This document shows positions 17,067 through 25,831 of a stretch of 42,068 nucleotides of DNA, piece after piece; the stretch's first letter is position 1; the number at the start of each line of letters is the position of its first letter. Source of the stretch: Candidatus Accumulibacter iunctus (GTDB lineage: Bacteria; Pseudomonadota; Gammaproteobacteria; Burkholderiales; Rhodocyclaceae). The stretch covers positions 1 through 42,068 of the forward strand of contig DDUX01000062.1 in assembly GCA_002345025.1 (NCBI GenBank), given 5' to 3'. The notes under the pieces are model-generated. The model worked only from the letters and a program-made list of their open reading frames with translations, had not been told where the DNA came from and did not search any database. A program made the translations under genes and the position numbers.

Positions 17067-18898
17067 CCGTTCTCCCCTGCGAGGGGAGCCCATGCCTGCA
17101 CGGTCGTTCCTGCGCCCGGTTCGCTGCGGATGCTGAACTTGCCACCGACCTCTCGCACGCGCTCGCGCATGCTGGCGATGCCCAATCCGGCGCTGTGGCC
17201 AATCCTTGGCTCGAAGCCGACCCCGTCGTCGGTGACGAGCAGTTGGATCCCGCCGTCCTTCGGCGCGAGCGACACACGCGCCGAGTGCGCGCCAGCGTGT
17301 CGGACGATGTTTCGCAGTGCCTCTTGCGCGACGCGGAAGAGGCACACCGTCACGGCCGGCGCAATGCCTGTGGGCAGGGCGTCGATATGCCGGTCGACGG
17401 CCAGCCCCTGGCCCTTGCTTACACGCTCGCATTCCGAGTGCAGCGCATCGCCGAGCCCGAGATCCTCGAGAACGGTCGGGTGAAGTCGATAGGCCAGGCC
17501 ATGCACATCCTGGCTCAGCCTGGAGAGTTCCTCGTGCATGGCAGCGCCCCCGGCCGAATCCGGACCTGCCGTCACCGGCTGAAGGCGTGCCGCATCGATG
17601 GCCAGACGCGCAAGCCGCGGCGTGAAGTCGTCGTGCAACTCGCGGGCGAGCTTGCGACGTTCGTCCTCGTGCGCCGTCAGGATGCGGCCGCTCAGGCGCC
17701 GGGCTTCGTTCTCGGCACGCCGCCGGCGCGATCGCTGGACGAGCAGTGCCACCAGCAGGGCCGATTGCAGCAGCAACGCGGCGGCGCCCGTCACGATGGC
17801 CCATCGGTGCTCATCCCACAGCGTCGGCTGACGGAAGAGGACCGTACTTCCATCCGGCAGGTTGCTCTCCCGGATCCGCCATCGTTGCAGCTCGCGCCAG
17901 TCGTACGCCGGCGCCGCGAGTTCCAAACGGACAACCGTCGGCTTGGCGCCGCCTTCGCCGGCCAGCACGGCGCGGGCCAGGTCTGCCGTCTTCGACGCCG
18001 CCGCCACTTCGGACATCAGTGGCCCCCCGACGATGCCCTTGCCGAGCTGGCTGCCGAAAAGGCCGAACACCGGCGCTGCGGCGGCAGCGCGTATGCGGGT
18101 CAGCGCAAGGTCGTGGTCCTGCGAGACGCCGGCGCCGTCGACGTACATCTGGACGAAGAGGATCGCCGAGTTCGCGGGCAGGCTGGCTACGCGCTTCTCG
18201 ATTTCGCCGAGTGACAGCTTGTTCAGGTAGTCGATCCTCGCGCGCTCGCTGAGGGTCTGCGTCTCCTGACGCACGACATTCACCCAGAAGCGCTCGATCG
18301 GCGAATCGCCGCTCACCACGGCGATCGTCGTCGTCGCGGGCAGCACCTCAAGGATATGGGCGAACAGGCGGGGAACGTCCAGGGAGATCACTGTCCCGGC
18401 ATCGCGCGGCCCGAGTTCGATGCCCCGCATGACGCGCTCTTCGGGAACGGCGAGCATCATGGGTGTGCCCGGAAACAGCCGGCCGCGGTTCAAGCCGTAA
18501 AACCGTGCCGCCGGAGGACCGATCGGGACCACGAGATCCGGCGGGTCCGTCCCGAAGCGGGTGCGCAGAAACGCCACGAAGGCATCGGAGTCCCTGGCTG
18601 GCTCGAATCTGGCGCCGTCGAGGGACGTGTCGTAGAAGGCCACCGGAGTCTTCAGGCGCTGGGCCAGATCGCGCCGGAAGTGCGCTGCGAAGACTTCGTA
18701 GGGCGAGTTCTCCCGGCTGAACGAGTTGATGATCAGGACCTGTACCGGTCGCGCAGCGTCGGCGGCGTGGGCGGCAGGCAAGGAGGCCAGGCAAGTGATG
18801 CCGATGGCGAACCGTACCAGCCTCGCGCCCGCGACGACCCACTGCCACAGGTCGTGGACGAACGAGGCGCAACTTTCATCTGCCAACGATTGGGTCAT
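17063..18898 (-). CDS. NarX-type sensor histidine kinase with substrate-binding-like sensor
   Basis: 611 aa. Residues 30-48 form a signal or membrane segment ending AAHAADA; 50-320 resemble an ABC substrate-binding-like periplasmic domain (VQVLIINSFSRENSPYEVFA, VVSGDSPIERFW), of the kind found in 'ABC transporter substrate-binding protein-like' sensors; 366-388 is a transmembrane helix. A HisKA_3 dimerisation domain follows with the phospho-acceptor His in ARELHDDFTPRLARL (about 421), then HATPase_c with VAQEALRNIVRHA (N box), DDGVGF and GLGIASMRERV. It pairs with the LuxR-type regulator by a 4-bp overlap. The ligand is unknown; location at the head of a block of exported and outer-membrane genes suggests sensing of an envelope or extracellular compound. 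Confidence 0.9.
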   Translation of the reverse strand: MTQSLADESCASFVHDLWQWVVAGARLVRFAIGITCLASLPAAHAADAARPVQVLIINSFSRENSPYEVFAAHFRRDLAQRLKTPVAFYDTSLDGARFEPARDSDAFVAFLRTRFGTDPPDLVVPIGPPAARFYGLNRGRLFPGTPMMLAVPEERVMRGIELGPRDAGTVISLDVPRLFAHILEVLPATTTIAVVSGDSPIERFWVNVVRQETQTLSERARIDYLNKLSLGEIEKRVASLPANSAILFVQMYVDGAGVSQDHDLALTRIRAAAAAPVFGLFGSQLGKGIVGGPLMSEVAAASKTADLARAVLAGEGGAKPTVVRLELAAPAYDWRELQRWRIRESNLPDGSTVLFRQPTLWDEHRWAIVTGAAALLLQSALLVALLVQRSRRRRAENEARRLSGRILTAHEDERRKLARELHDDFTPRLARLAIDAARLQPVTAGPDSAGGAAMHEELSRLSQDVHGLAYRLHPTVLEDLGLGDALHSECERVSKGQGLAVDRHIDALPTGIAPAVTVCLFRVAQEALRNIVRHAGAHSARVSLAPKDGGIQLLVTDDGVGFEPRIGHSAGLGIASMRERVREVGGKFSIRSEPGAGTTVQAWAPLAGENG

Positions 18899-19932
18899 GC
18901 TTGCAGGAAGGCACTCGCACCGGCGAAGGAATCGCGCGGCATCCGCGTGCCCGCCGGGTATTGTGCATGTTCGTGTCGAACATCATGCTTCGACTTCGTG
19001 TGCGAGTAGCTGTGCCGAAAGGAGGCGGTCATGGAGAACCGGCGTGGCTGGCTGCCGCCGCCAAAGAGCTTCAGCGCAATGTCTGCCGAACTGCACCTTG
19101 CTGACGTTCGCTCGGCTGGTGCCGCGCGCTCACCATGGGTCGCCTGCGGCTGGAGACCGGCCAAAGTTGAACGGCGGCAGTCAGCCTCTTCCGCGCGTCC
19201 GGCCAGCCCCCTTGGACGACTCCTCTGGCCGGGTGTTGCCGGCCAACGTGCTCGTTTGTGCGACCGCTGTCCAACGGATTGCGGGCCTTGAGTACCCAGT
19301 GGCCGTGGACTCTGTACGGCTCGGGAATGCAGGTCGCCAAGGCCGGCTATCTCCGACGGTTGCCACGGCTGGATCGACACTCGGAGAGCGTCGCCGTTGA
19401 TGATGTAGTTCAATGGCTCAACGACAGGCAAGTTGTCTCCTTCTCTGCCCTTTCGTTCCCTTGCTCGCGCAGAGCCACGAAACGCGTCCCACCTTTGCGT
19501 CCCATCGCCTTAGACCCCGATAGATCTCGAAAAGCTACTCCACTCAATCATCGATCAATATGTCAACATATTGATAAAGCTATAGAAAAACAACCATCGG
19601 ATCTGATGGTACCAGCAAAAATACCAGCATTGTGTCGGCGCTGGCTTTCGTGTGACGCCTTCGACGCGTGTGACTGCGGTGTGCCTTGGGTCACTTGTTA
19701 CGTGGCCAGCGTCGCCACGTGGGTCGGCAGTTGGCACGGTCTTGAGTTTGGACTTTCAGGAATCGCTCGGCGCTTCCATGAGACGGCGGGCGCCGCGGCA
19801 GCACTCGAGTCCGCTTCTGTCGGCCTGCTCACAGCTCCCCTGCGATCGTCCTGAACAGCGATTCTACTCGCCTCGGGAGACGTCCAATGTGAAAGTTTCT
19901 GTCGCTAGCTCGCCAGTTCCTGAGGCCAGAGT
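18899..19932. other. 1-kb region without supported gene
   Basis: Frames on both strands are short or low-complexity, and I see no recognisable protein. The part at 19530-19630 is clearly AT-rich relative to the window and contains a perfect 22-bp palindrome (19554-19575) and a second inverted repeat with ACCATC/GATGGT arms (19593-19610). It separates the envelope/two-component block from the conjugative-element DUF1845 gene and may be a junction between two sources of DNA. Confidence 0.5.
19554..19575. repeat. Perfect 22-bp palindrome
   Basis: ATCAATATGT, centre CA, then ACATATTGAT: two 10-bp arms without mismatch in an AT-rich patch. Such a site fits a dimeric repressor operator or a recombination or transfer-related site. 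It is 656 bp upstream of the sensor kinase start and 358 bp downstream of the DUF1845 stop, so its target is not obvious. Confidence 0.6.
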
Positions 19933-20517
19933 CTAACCTGCTTGACCCCCCGTCGCCCCCGCCTCCTTCCGTCGCGCTGCGAGCACTGGCCGAGTCGCGA
20001 TCTGCCGGATTTGCCCCGCCAGTCGGAGAATCCGCCGGTTCCACTCGTACACCCCGCGCGCGTACTGGGTGTCCGTGACGACCGATGACAGCCAGAGCGC
20101 ATCCATCTGGGCCAGAATGCCGTAGAACTCGCGGATGATCGCCAGGTAGCGGATTGCCCGTGGCGAGGTGATCTGCACCTCCACCGTCTTGGCACTGGTG
20201 TAGCCGATGGCGTTTTCGATCCCGTTGCTCTCGGCGACTTCCCGGAGCCGCCGGGATTCCTGGCGCAGCTCCTCCAGGCTTTGGTCGATCGACGCATCGA
20301 CGAGGGCGTCGACTTCCTGTGCCTGCGCTTCCGATCCGATGAACCGCAGCACCACGCTCAGCGAGAACAGGGCGTTCGCGCACATCTCATAGCCGCGGTC
20401 GAGGACCTGCTGCGCATGCAGCGAACTCAGCACCACCTTCTGCGTCAGGAATGGCCGGCTGTTGTCCTGCCTGAGCGACGGAATCTGCGTCGATGCGCTT
20501 TGCTGCCTCTGCGCCAT
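19933..20517 (-). CDS. DUF1845 / PFL_4669-type conjugative element protein
   Basis: 194 aa. The pattern FLTQKVVLSSLHAQQVLDRG, then ANALFSLSVVLRFIGSEAQ, KTVEVQITSPRAIRYLAIIR and DALWLSSVVTDTQYARGVYE is that of the integrating conjugative element family PFL_4669 (TIGR03761, DUF1845). Members lie near ssb in many integrative elements, normally in the same direction; here the gene points away from ssb. Function is unknown, probably element maintenance or replication. The start at 20517 is preferred (MAQRQQSAS) over an upstream in-frame start whose extension looks non-coding. The gene is intact although its neighbour ssb is not. Confidence 0.82.
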   Translation of the reverse strand: MAQRQQSASTQIPSLRQDNSRPFLTQKVVLSSLHAQQVLDRGYEMCANALFSLSVVLRFIGSEAQAQEVDALVDASIDQSLEELRQESRRLREVAESNGIENAIGYTSAKTVEVQITSPRAIRYLAIIREFYGILAQMDALWLSSVVTDTQYARGVYEWNRRILRLAGQIRQIATRPVLAARRKEAGATGGQAG

Positions 20518-20714
20518 GGCCTGTCTCCGGTGGGGTTGACCAACCGCAGCGTAGCGATCGGGTCGCGGCAGCAACCTGCGAAATGCGACCCCGCGCGGTG
20601 CTTTTCGTCCTCCGGCGATGCGGACGACGACACAGAATCAGTCATCTCTCGTTCCGCTTAGGCCGATCGAAGTGAAGGTGGCCGGCCTTCTTCACAAACA
20701 GCATCTTCTCCCAA

Positions 20715-20757
20715 CCCCGGCGGGGTCGCCCCGTCAGGACACGGAGGCATCCCTGCC
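20715..20757 (+). promoter_or_regulatory. C/G-rich leader element, copy A (before ssb)
   Basis: A 43-nt element with alternating C and G runs: CCCC, GGGG at offset 7, CCCC at 14, GGAG at 28 and a final CCC at 36. It can pair locally (CGGGG-TCG-CCCCG; AGGCA-TCCC-TGCCT). It ends 19 nt before the ssb ATG. The same layout is found at 21242-21284 and 21564-21608, each about 20 nt before a start codon. Confidence 0.6.
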
Positions 20758-20776
20758 TTCATGATCAGGAGGCACC

Positions 20777-21223
20777 ATGCCCTCGTTGAACCGAGTCACG
20801 CTCATCGGCCATCTCGGCGCCGATCCCGAGCTTCGTACGACCCCGAACCGCGAGACGATCGCCACGATCCGGCTCGCCACGACCGAGACCAGCCGCGACA
20901 AGTCCACCGGTGCGCGAAAGGAAGCCACCGAATGGCACCGGGTGATCTTCTTCGGCCGCCTGGCCGAAGTCGTCGGCGACTACCTTCGCAAGGGCGCGCC
21001 GATCTACATCGAGGGGCGCATCCAGACCCGCAAGTGACAGGACCAGGCGGGCCAGGACCGCTACACCATCGAGATCGTCGCCAGCGAGATGCAGATGCTC
21101 GGCGCTCGTCCGTCCGCAAACGATGCGCCAGCCGGTCAGGCCCAGCGTCGGACCCCGAGTGCGCCAGTCGATCCGGCAACCGCTCCGACGTTCGACGAAG
21201 TCGCGCCGATCGAGCCGTTCTGA
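20777..21223 (+). pseudogene. ssb: Single-stranded DNA-binding protein, nonsense-interrupted
   Basis: Frame for a 148-aa SSB of the element-borne type: SLNRVTLIGHLGADPELR at the N-terminus, EWHRVIFFGRLAEVVGDYLR, GAPIYIEGRIQTRK, then an in-frame TGA (21035-21037) at the position where SSBs have the conserved tryptophan of RKWQD, followed by QDQAGQDRYTIEIVA and a typical acidic tail ending in PIEPF. A single G-to-A change of TGG to TGA explains it. The truncated 86-aa product would lack the last OB-fold strand and the protein-interaction tail, so SSB function is probably lost. Ribosome binding site AGGAGG. It is preceded by leader element copy A. Confidence 0.85.
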
Positions 21224-21241
21224 TCAGGTCGTGAGTTGTTT

Positions 21242-21284
21242 CCCCCACCGGGTGGTCCGTCTCCCCGGTCGGGAGCAGACCCCC
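21242..21284 (+). promoter_or_regulatory. C/G-rich leader element, copy B
   Basis: 43 nt with C run at offset 0, GGTGG at 9, CCCC at 21, GGGAG at 29 and C run at 38. Local pairings include CCAC-CGG-GTGG and CTCCC-CGGTC-GGGAG enclosed by GTCT/AGAC. It ends 22 nt before the ATG at 21307. Confidence 0.6.
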
Positions 21285-21306
21285 ATCCACTTCAGGAGTG
21301 CTGTTG

Positions 21307-21555
21307 ATGGAGCGCGTCATTCTCGTTCTCGCCCTGCTGGCAGAGTTGCATCTGGTTCTCTCCTTTCTCCGCTGGGTGGTGCAGCCCGTTCAGGACTGGC
21401 TTCTCCAGAAGCCCGAGCCGACGGTCACGCCCGAGCCGGTACCGGAGGCCCGGACCGGCTGGCGGCCGTACCACCTCCCGGCCTGTCAGCGCCGGAATCG
21501 GATCGACCCCGGTCCGGCGAAGAAGGGCGAGGCGTCGTTCGAAGTCATCGCCTGA
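21307..21555 (+). CDS. Small membrane protein of the conjugative element (82 aa)
   Basis: One hydrophobic segment at residues 3-24 (VILVLALLAELHLVLSFL), then a Pro/Glu-rich linker (EPTVTPEPVPEARTGW) and a basic C-terminus. A CAGGAG ribosome binding site lies about 9 nt upstream. It follows ssb by 83 bp and is preceded by leader element copy B, so it belongs to the same element segment. Family not recognised; probably an accessory inner-membrane protein. Confidence 0.6.
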   Translation: MERVILVLALLAELHLVLSFLRWVVQPVQDWLLQKPEPTVTPEPVPEARTGWRPYHLPACQRRNRIDPGPAKKGEASFEVIA

Positions 21556-21563
21556 CAGCTCAT

Positions 21564-21608
21564 CCCCGTGCGGGGGCATCGTCCCCGTTCCCCGGGAGGT
21601 TGCCCCCC
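21564..21608 (+). promoter_or_regulatory. C/G-rich leader element, copy C
   Basis: 45 nt with C run at offset 0, GGGGG at 8, CCCC at 19, GGGAG at 30 and a C run at 39, directly followed by six T residues. CCCC-GTGC-GGGG can pair. The T-run gives it a terminator-like or attenuator-like look. It ends 19 nt before the ATG at 21628. Confidence 0.6.
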
Positions 21609-21627
21609 TTTTTTCTGGAGGCATCTC

Positions 21628-21780
21628 ATGACACTCGTTCTTGTCGCTTGTGGCATCTCCGGCTGGATCCTCCGCCGTCGATCGTTCGCGCTCAGAGGCT
21701 CTGACCATGGCCCTCGATCCGTCACTGGACGAAATCATCAAATCCAACCCCTCGCTCGTTCGTCTCTTGGCATTCCTTGA
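21628..21780 (+). CDS. Short frame behind leader copy C, probably truncated gene
   Basis: A good ribosome binding site (CTGGAGG) precedes an ATG that opens a 50-codon frame starting with a hydrophobic stretch (TLVLVACGISGWIL). A second ATG at 21707 in another frame opens a coding-looking run (ALDPSLDEIIKSNPSLVRLL) that ends at the junction with the DUF3142 remnant near 21780. Either could be the 5' end of an element gene cut by recombination. Function unknown. Confidence 0.35.
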   Translation: MTLVLVACGISGWILRRRSFALRGSDHGPRSVTGRNHQIQPLARSSLGIP

Positions 21781-22571
21781 CGCTCAGCGTCCCACCGGCC
21801 ACTTTCCGCGTGCGCTCGCGTTCCCACCGAAACTCGCCTGTACTCGTCCTGGCCGCGCTGCTCGTCGGCACCGTTCAGGCCGAGCCGTTGCCGGGGGAAT
21901 GGTGGTGGTACTGGGACCGCCCGGCGAGCCAGCTTCCCGTACACTGGCCCGGCGTCGGCGCCGCCGTGTTGCCGCGGCACGTCCATTTCTCGGGCGGCCG
22001 CGTGATCGCCGTTTCGCGGCGCAGTGCGCTGACCCTGCCGCCGGGAATCCTCTCGGTTCCGCTGATTCACGTCGAGGTGGATCCCGCGCAGCCGTTCGCC
22101 GGCACCGACGCGCAGCGGAACGCGCTGCGCGATCTGGTCGCGGCCGAAGCGTTGGCGCGTCGTTCGCCACTGATCCAGCTCGATTTCGAGGCCAGGTAAT
22201 CGCAGCGGCCTTTCTGGATGGCTGCGGTCCAGGCCATCCGCGAGCGACTGCCGGCAGAGGTGCAACTCTCGGTTACCGCGCTGGCGAGTTGGTGTTTTGG
22301 GGACCCCTGGCTCGCCGAGGTGCCGGCCGACGAGATCGTCCCAATGTATTTCCGTCTGGGCAAGGCGAGAGAGGCCTTCATCGCGCAGTGCGGCCGGGAT
22401 TCCGGAGCCGCGCTGCCGCGAGGCACACGGCGTGGCGGACGACGAGCCGCCGTGGCCGGTGGCCTTGCCGGCACTACCGGGTCGGGTCATGCTCGCCTGC
22501 TCCAACGGGAGGAGTCTGAGGATTCTGCGCGGTCGAACGCGCACCCAGAAACACGTAGCGGCGTGCCCTGA
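21777..22571 (+). pseudogene. DUF3142 domain protein, nonsense and frameshifts
   Basis: A signal-like segment (PVLVLAALLVGTVQAE) leads into the DUF3142 pattern: GEWWWYWDRPASQLPVHWPG, SPLIQLDFEAR, then an in-frame TAA (22197-22199), and on in the same frame SQRPFWMAAVQAIRERLPAE and LSVTALASWCFGDPWLAEV. From about 22395 to 22490 the family sequence is found in another frame (VADDEPPWPVALPALPGRV) and then returns, so two compensating indels are present. The TGA at 22569-22571 overlaps the former start of the next gene. The protein would have been an exported polysaccharide-type or unknown-function protein; the 5' end is unclear because the junction with element sequence lies near 21780. Confidence 0.7.
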
Positions 22572-24895
22572 AGACACGCGCGCCGACAGCCTGCGCCGTG
22601 CTCCTGCTCACCGCAGTGCTGTCCGGCGTCCCGGCGGGCGTCTGCGCCTCGACCGGCAGCGAAAGCCTCTGTGACCCGTTCCTCGCGTCGTGGGGATCGG
22701 TGCGGCCGATTGGCGATCTGGCGACCGGAAGCCTGGGCGTCGTCGAGCGGACCTGGTGGCGACGGCCGCTGCTGCTCGCCTGGTTCCGCTTCAACGAACT
22801 GCCGTTTCCTGCGGAGGCGGCCGACGCCTTCACCTACCGTGAACTGGGCGCGATCATCGATCCCCGGAAGTCAGTCGCGGCCTGGCGCGAGGCGGCGAAG
22901 ACGGCAGCCCCCGACCTCGATCCCGCCGCGGAGCCGGGCGCCGATGCCGATCAGCAGGGGACGACCTGGGGCCGTTTCGAAAACTGTCCGACGGACAGCT
23001 GGGAGCAGGCGCGTCGGACGCTGCTCGCACGCAGCGAGGTCTGGGGCGCCGGCAGCGCCGCCCTGCGCAACTGGATCGTCGCCCAGCACCAGGTCTTCGC
23101 GCGTTGCCGGCTCGGGCCGGAGCATTTTCGGAAGGACGTGCCGACGGAAGGACGCATCCGATGGGGGAGGCCACCGCCGGAGATGCCCCTGGCGGATCTG
23201 TCGCTGCCCGAGCCGCCTCCCGGTGCACCGCGGCTGCTGCGCAAGGACCGCGATTAACAGCGCGCCAGCGCGCTGTTCTACCAGGGGCACTACGCCGACG
23301 CCGAACGCGCATTCCGGGCGATTGCCCGTGACGCTCAGTCGCCGTGGCGGGGGTGGGGACAATACCTCGCCTTGCGGGCGCACTTTCGCGAACTCCAGAT
23401 CATCCCGGGCGCCATGATCGCGGAGATGCGGGTGAGCAAGCTGCGCCGCGACGTGGACACTGCTCTGGCCGATGCCAGGCGGCATGGTGCCGGCGACGAA
23501 GTGGCGCGCCTGCAGGCTCTGTGCAGCTTGGTGGGGGTCCGGCTCGAGCCGGCCACGCGTTTTCGGGAACTCGGAGCCGCACTGTCGCGGCCACAGACCG
23601 ATGCCACCACCTTTCGCCAGGCGGTGATCGACTACGCTTACCTGCACCGTCAGTTGCCGCCGGCGGAGCCCCTCGGGGAATGGCTGACCGGGTTGATCGA
23701 GGCCCGCGACCCGGCCAGCCGGTCGTGCGGCGGCCGAGCCGTATCCTCCGACATGAGCGATCCCACTCCGGCCGAGATCCGGTGTCGACGTGCCCAACTG
23801 AGCCAGAAGGCGTTCACCCGCTACCAGAAGAGTCCCGGCAAACGAGCCTGGCTGTTCACGGCCGCCGCCTTTGCAGAACGTGCCGATCCACACCGCGAGG
23901 CGCTGCTGCAGGCACTCGCCGACGTTCCGGATGGACACCGCGGTTCGACCACCTTCCTGCTGCACCGCCTGCGGCTCAGTGGACGCGACGACGGGCGGCA
24001 TCTGGCAGAAGTGCTGCTGGCCCGCCCCGAGGTGGCGGCGGACTACTCCGCACGCAACCGGGTGCGCCAGAACCGGATGCTCTCGGCGGCCAGCCTCGAA
24101 GAATTCTGGAACGATGCGGTGCGCGAGCAGGGCGGCGGCATCGATCGGGACACCCTGCTGAAGGGGCCGCCCGTCGTGGCGGAGACGTAGCGCGACTGGG
24201 ACGCTGACGCGACCTGGATCCTGGATTACGAATTGCCCGACTCGGCCCTGCTCGCAACGGCCACGCAAGCGCCGTGGCCGGCGACGTTGCGCCGGCAGGT
24301 GGCGGGAATGCTCTGGGCCCGCGCCGTCCTGCGCGGGGACACCCGGTCGGCACGGGACATCTTGGCGCTTCCCGAGTTGCAGGAGGCCCTGTCGGCGGAA
24401 GACTCGGCCCGGCTGGCCTCGATCGGCGACGCCGCCGTGTTTCTCATGGAGGGCAGGCTCACGCTGTGGAATCGAGCCCTGACGCCCGTCGTGGGCCGAG
24501 ACTGGTGTCGGCTGCGGGCGCCGGTCGTCGCCGAACGCCAGGAAGATGGCTGGGGTGACCGCGACGATCCCGCGTACCGGTTCGGGGAAGCGGCGCTGCG
24601 CCTCCTGCCGGTCGACGTGCTCGAACGTTGGCGAGCGGAACGCGAGGTTCTCGACGCCCTGCCGCCGCGCACGAACCTCCTGATGCAGAACACGCTGGAT
24701 TTCGTCGCACGCTTCCCGTCCGACCCGCGCGCTCCGCGACTGCTCCGGCAAGCCGTGCATGCCACGCGCCTCGACCACTGCGGCGATCCTGCAGCAGGCG
24801 CAGTGTCGAAGAAGGCGTTCAGCCTGCTCAAACGCCACTATGGCGAAGCGGAGGAGGCGCGACGCACCAGGCACTGGTTCAAGCCGGGGTACTGA
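22568..24895 (+). pseudogene. Large exported helical-repeat protein with two stop codons
   Basis: One frame of 776 codons runs through two in-frame stops, TAA at 23255-23257 and TAG at 24188-24190. It begins at CTG (22568) in a CTGA where ATGA would overlap the stop of the DUF3142 gene, suggesting the start codon is mutated too. A signal peptide (AVLLLTAVLSGVPAGVCAS) is followed by helical repeat-like sequence (ALFYQGHYADAERAFRAIAR, FTAAAFAERADPHREALLQA, ILALPELQEALSAEDSARL). The repeats are TPR/Sel1-like in spacing; the family is otherwise not recognised. Together with DUF3142 it appears to have been an operon, now inactive. Confidence 0.7.
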
Positions 24896-25249
24896 GAGAG
24901 CCGGAAGAGAGTGTGGGGCCCAGCAGCGACACGCGGAGCACATCTCCTGACGCGGAAAGCCAGACGAATCCGCGCGCCGGCGGCAACGGGATCGTCCAGT
25001 CCTTGGCGGGACGTCGTCGCCGCCTTCAAACGGTATTCCGCATTCCGTCATGGCGGGTTGCGGCTACCCACCGGCAGGGCGAGCGGCTCGTCTCTCGCAG
25101 CGTCTATGCGCGGGGGGACCTCGGCTCGGACTCATAAGAGGGAATCTTTGCGGGCAGATGCAATCTGAGTGCCTTCGAGGCGGACGTTCGCCTGATGCCC
25201 GACGGCTTCTCCCCGGTGCCGCATCCATCAATCACTTTTCGGAGCAACC
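24896..25249. other. Intergenic, no supported gene
   Basis: About 350 bp between the helical-repeat pseudogene and nnrU. One frame shows a short coding-looking run (LSAFEADVRLMPDGFSP, near 25170-25220) after a stop, possibly the tail of a lost gene. Nothing else is recognised. Confidence 0.4.
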
Positions 25250-25831
25250 ATGACCCTGCTGATTCTCGGGCTCGCGACTTTTCTTGGTGTTCATTCCACA
25301 CGGATCTTCGCCGAGGAGTTTCGCAACGCGCAGGTGGCGAAGCTCGGGCTGAACGGGTGGAAGGCCGTCTACTCGATCGTGTCGATCGCCGGCTTCGTGC
25401 TGATCGTTTACGGCTACGGCGAGGCGCGCATGGCGCCGGTGGCGGTGTGGAGTCCGCCGCTGTGGACCAGGCATCTCGCCGCGCTGCTGACCGTTCCGGC
25501 GTTCATCCTGTTGGCGGCGGCGTACGTGCCCGGTACGCGGATCAAACGGGCGGTCGGTCATCCGATGGTCGCTGGCGTGAAGGTCTGGGCGTTCGCGCAC
25601 CTGATCGCCAATGGCACGCTGGCCGATGTGTTGCTGTTCGGCAGCTTTCTGGCGTGGGCGATACTGGATTACGCGTCGGCCCGTCGCCGCGACCGCGCTG
25701 CGGGCACCGAGTACGTCAGCGGGCCGATCTCGCGCGACCTCACGGCGGTGGTCGTGGGGCTCGCGGCCTGGACCGCGTTCGCCTTCTGGTTGCACGTCTG
25801 GCTGATCGGCGTACGGCCGTTCGGCGGCTGA
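25250..25831 (+). CDS. NnrU family membrane protein
   Basis: 193 aa with the NnrU pattern (PF07298): LLILGLATFLGVHSTRIFAE at the N-terminus, NGWKAVYSIVSIAGFVLIVYG, RIKRAVGHPMVAGVKVWAFA with the conserved HP, and HLIANGTLADVLLFGSFLAWA. Five to six membrane helices. The family was named for a role linked to nitrite/nitric oxide reductase expression in Rhodobacter; relatives include plant 15-cis-zeta-carotene isomerase, and haem has been implicated there. Here there are no denitrification genes nearby, so the role is open. The gene is intact, flanked by relics. Confidence 0.85.
   Translation: MTLLILGLATFLGVHSTRIFAEEFRNAQVAKLGLNGWKAVYSIVSIAGFVLIVYGYGEARMAPVAVWSPPLWTRHLAALLTVPAFILLAAAYVPGTRIKRAVGHPMVAGVKVWAFAHLIANGTLADVLLFGSFLAWAILDYASARRRDRAAGTEYVSGPISRDLTAVVVGLAAWTAFAFWLHVWLIGVRPFGG

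Noticed and set aside
18895..19431. 178-residue open frame on the minus strand upstream of the sensor kinase
   Set aside because: Composition is Arg/Ser/Gln-rich without hydrophobic core pattern or known motif, and there is no ribosome binding site.
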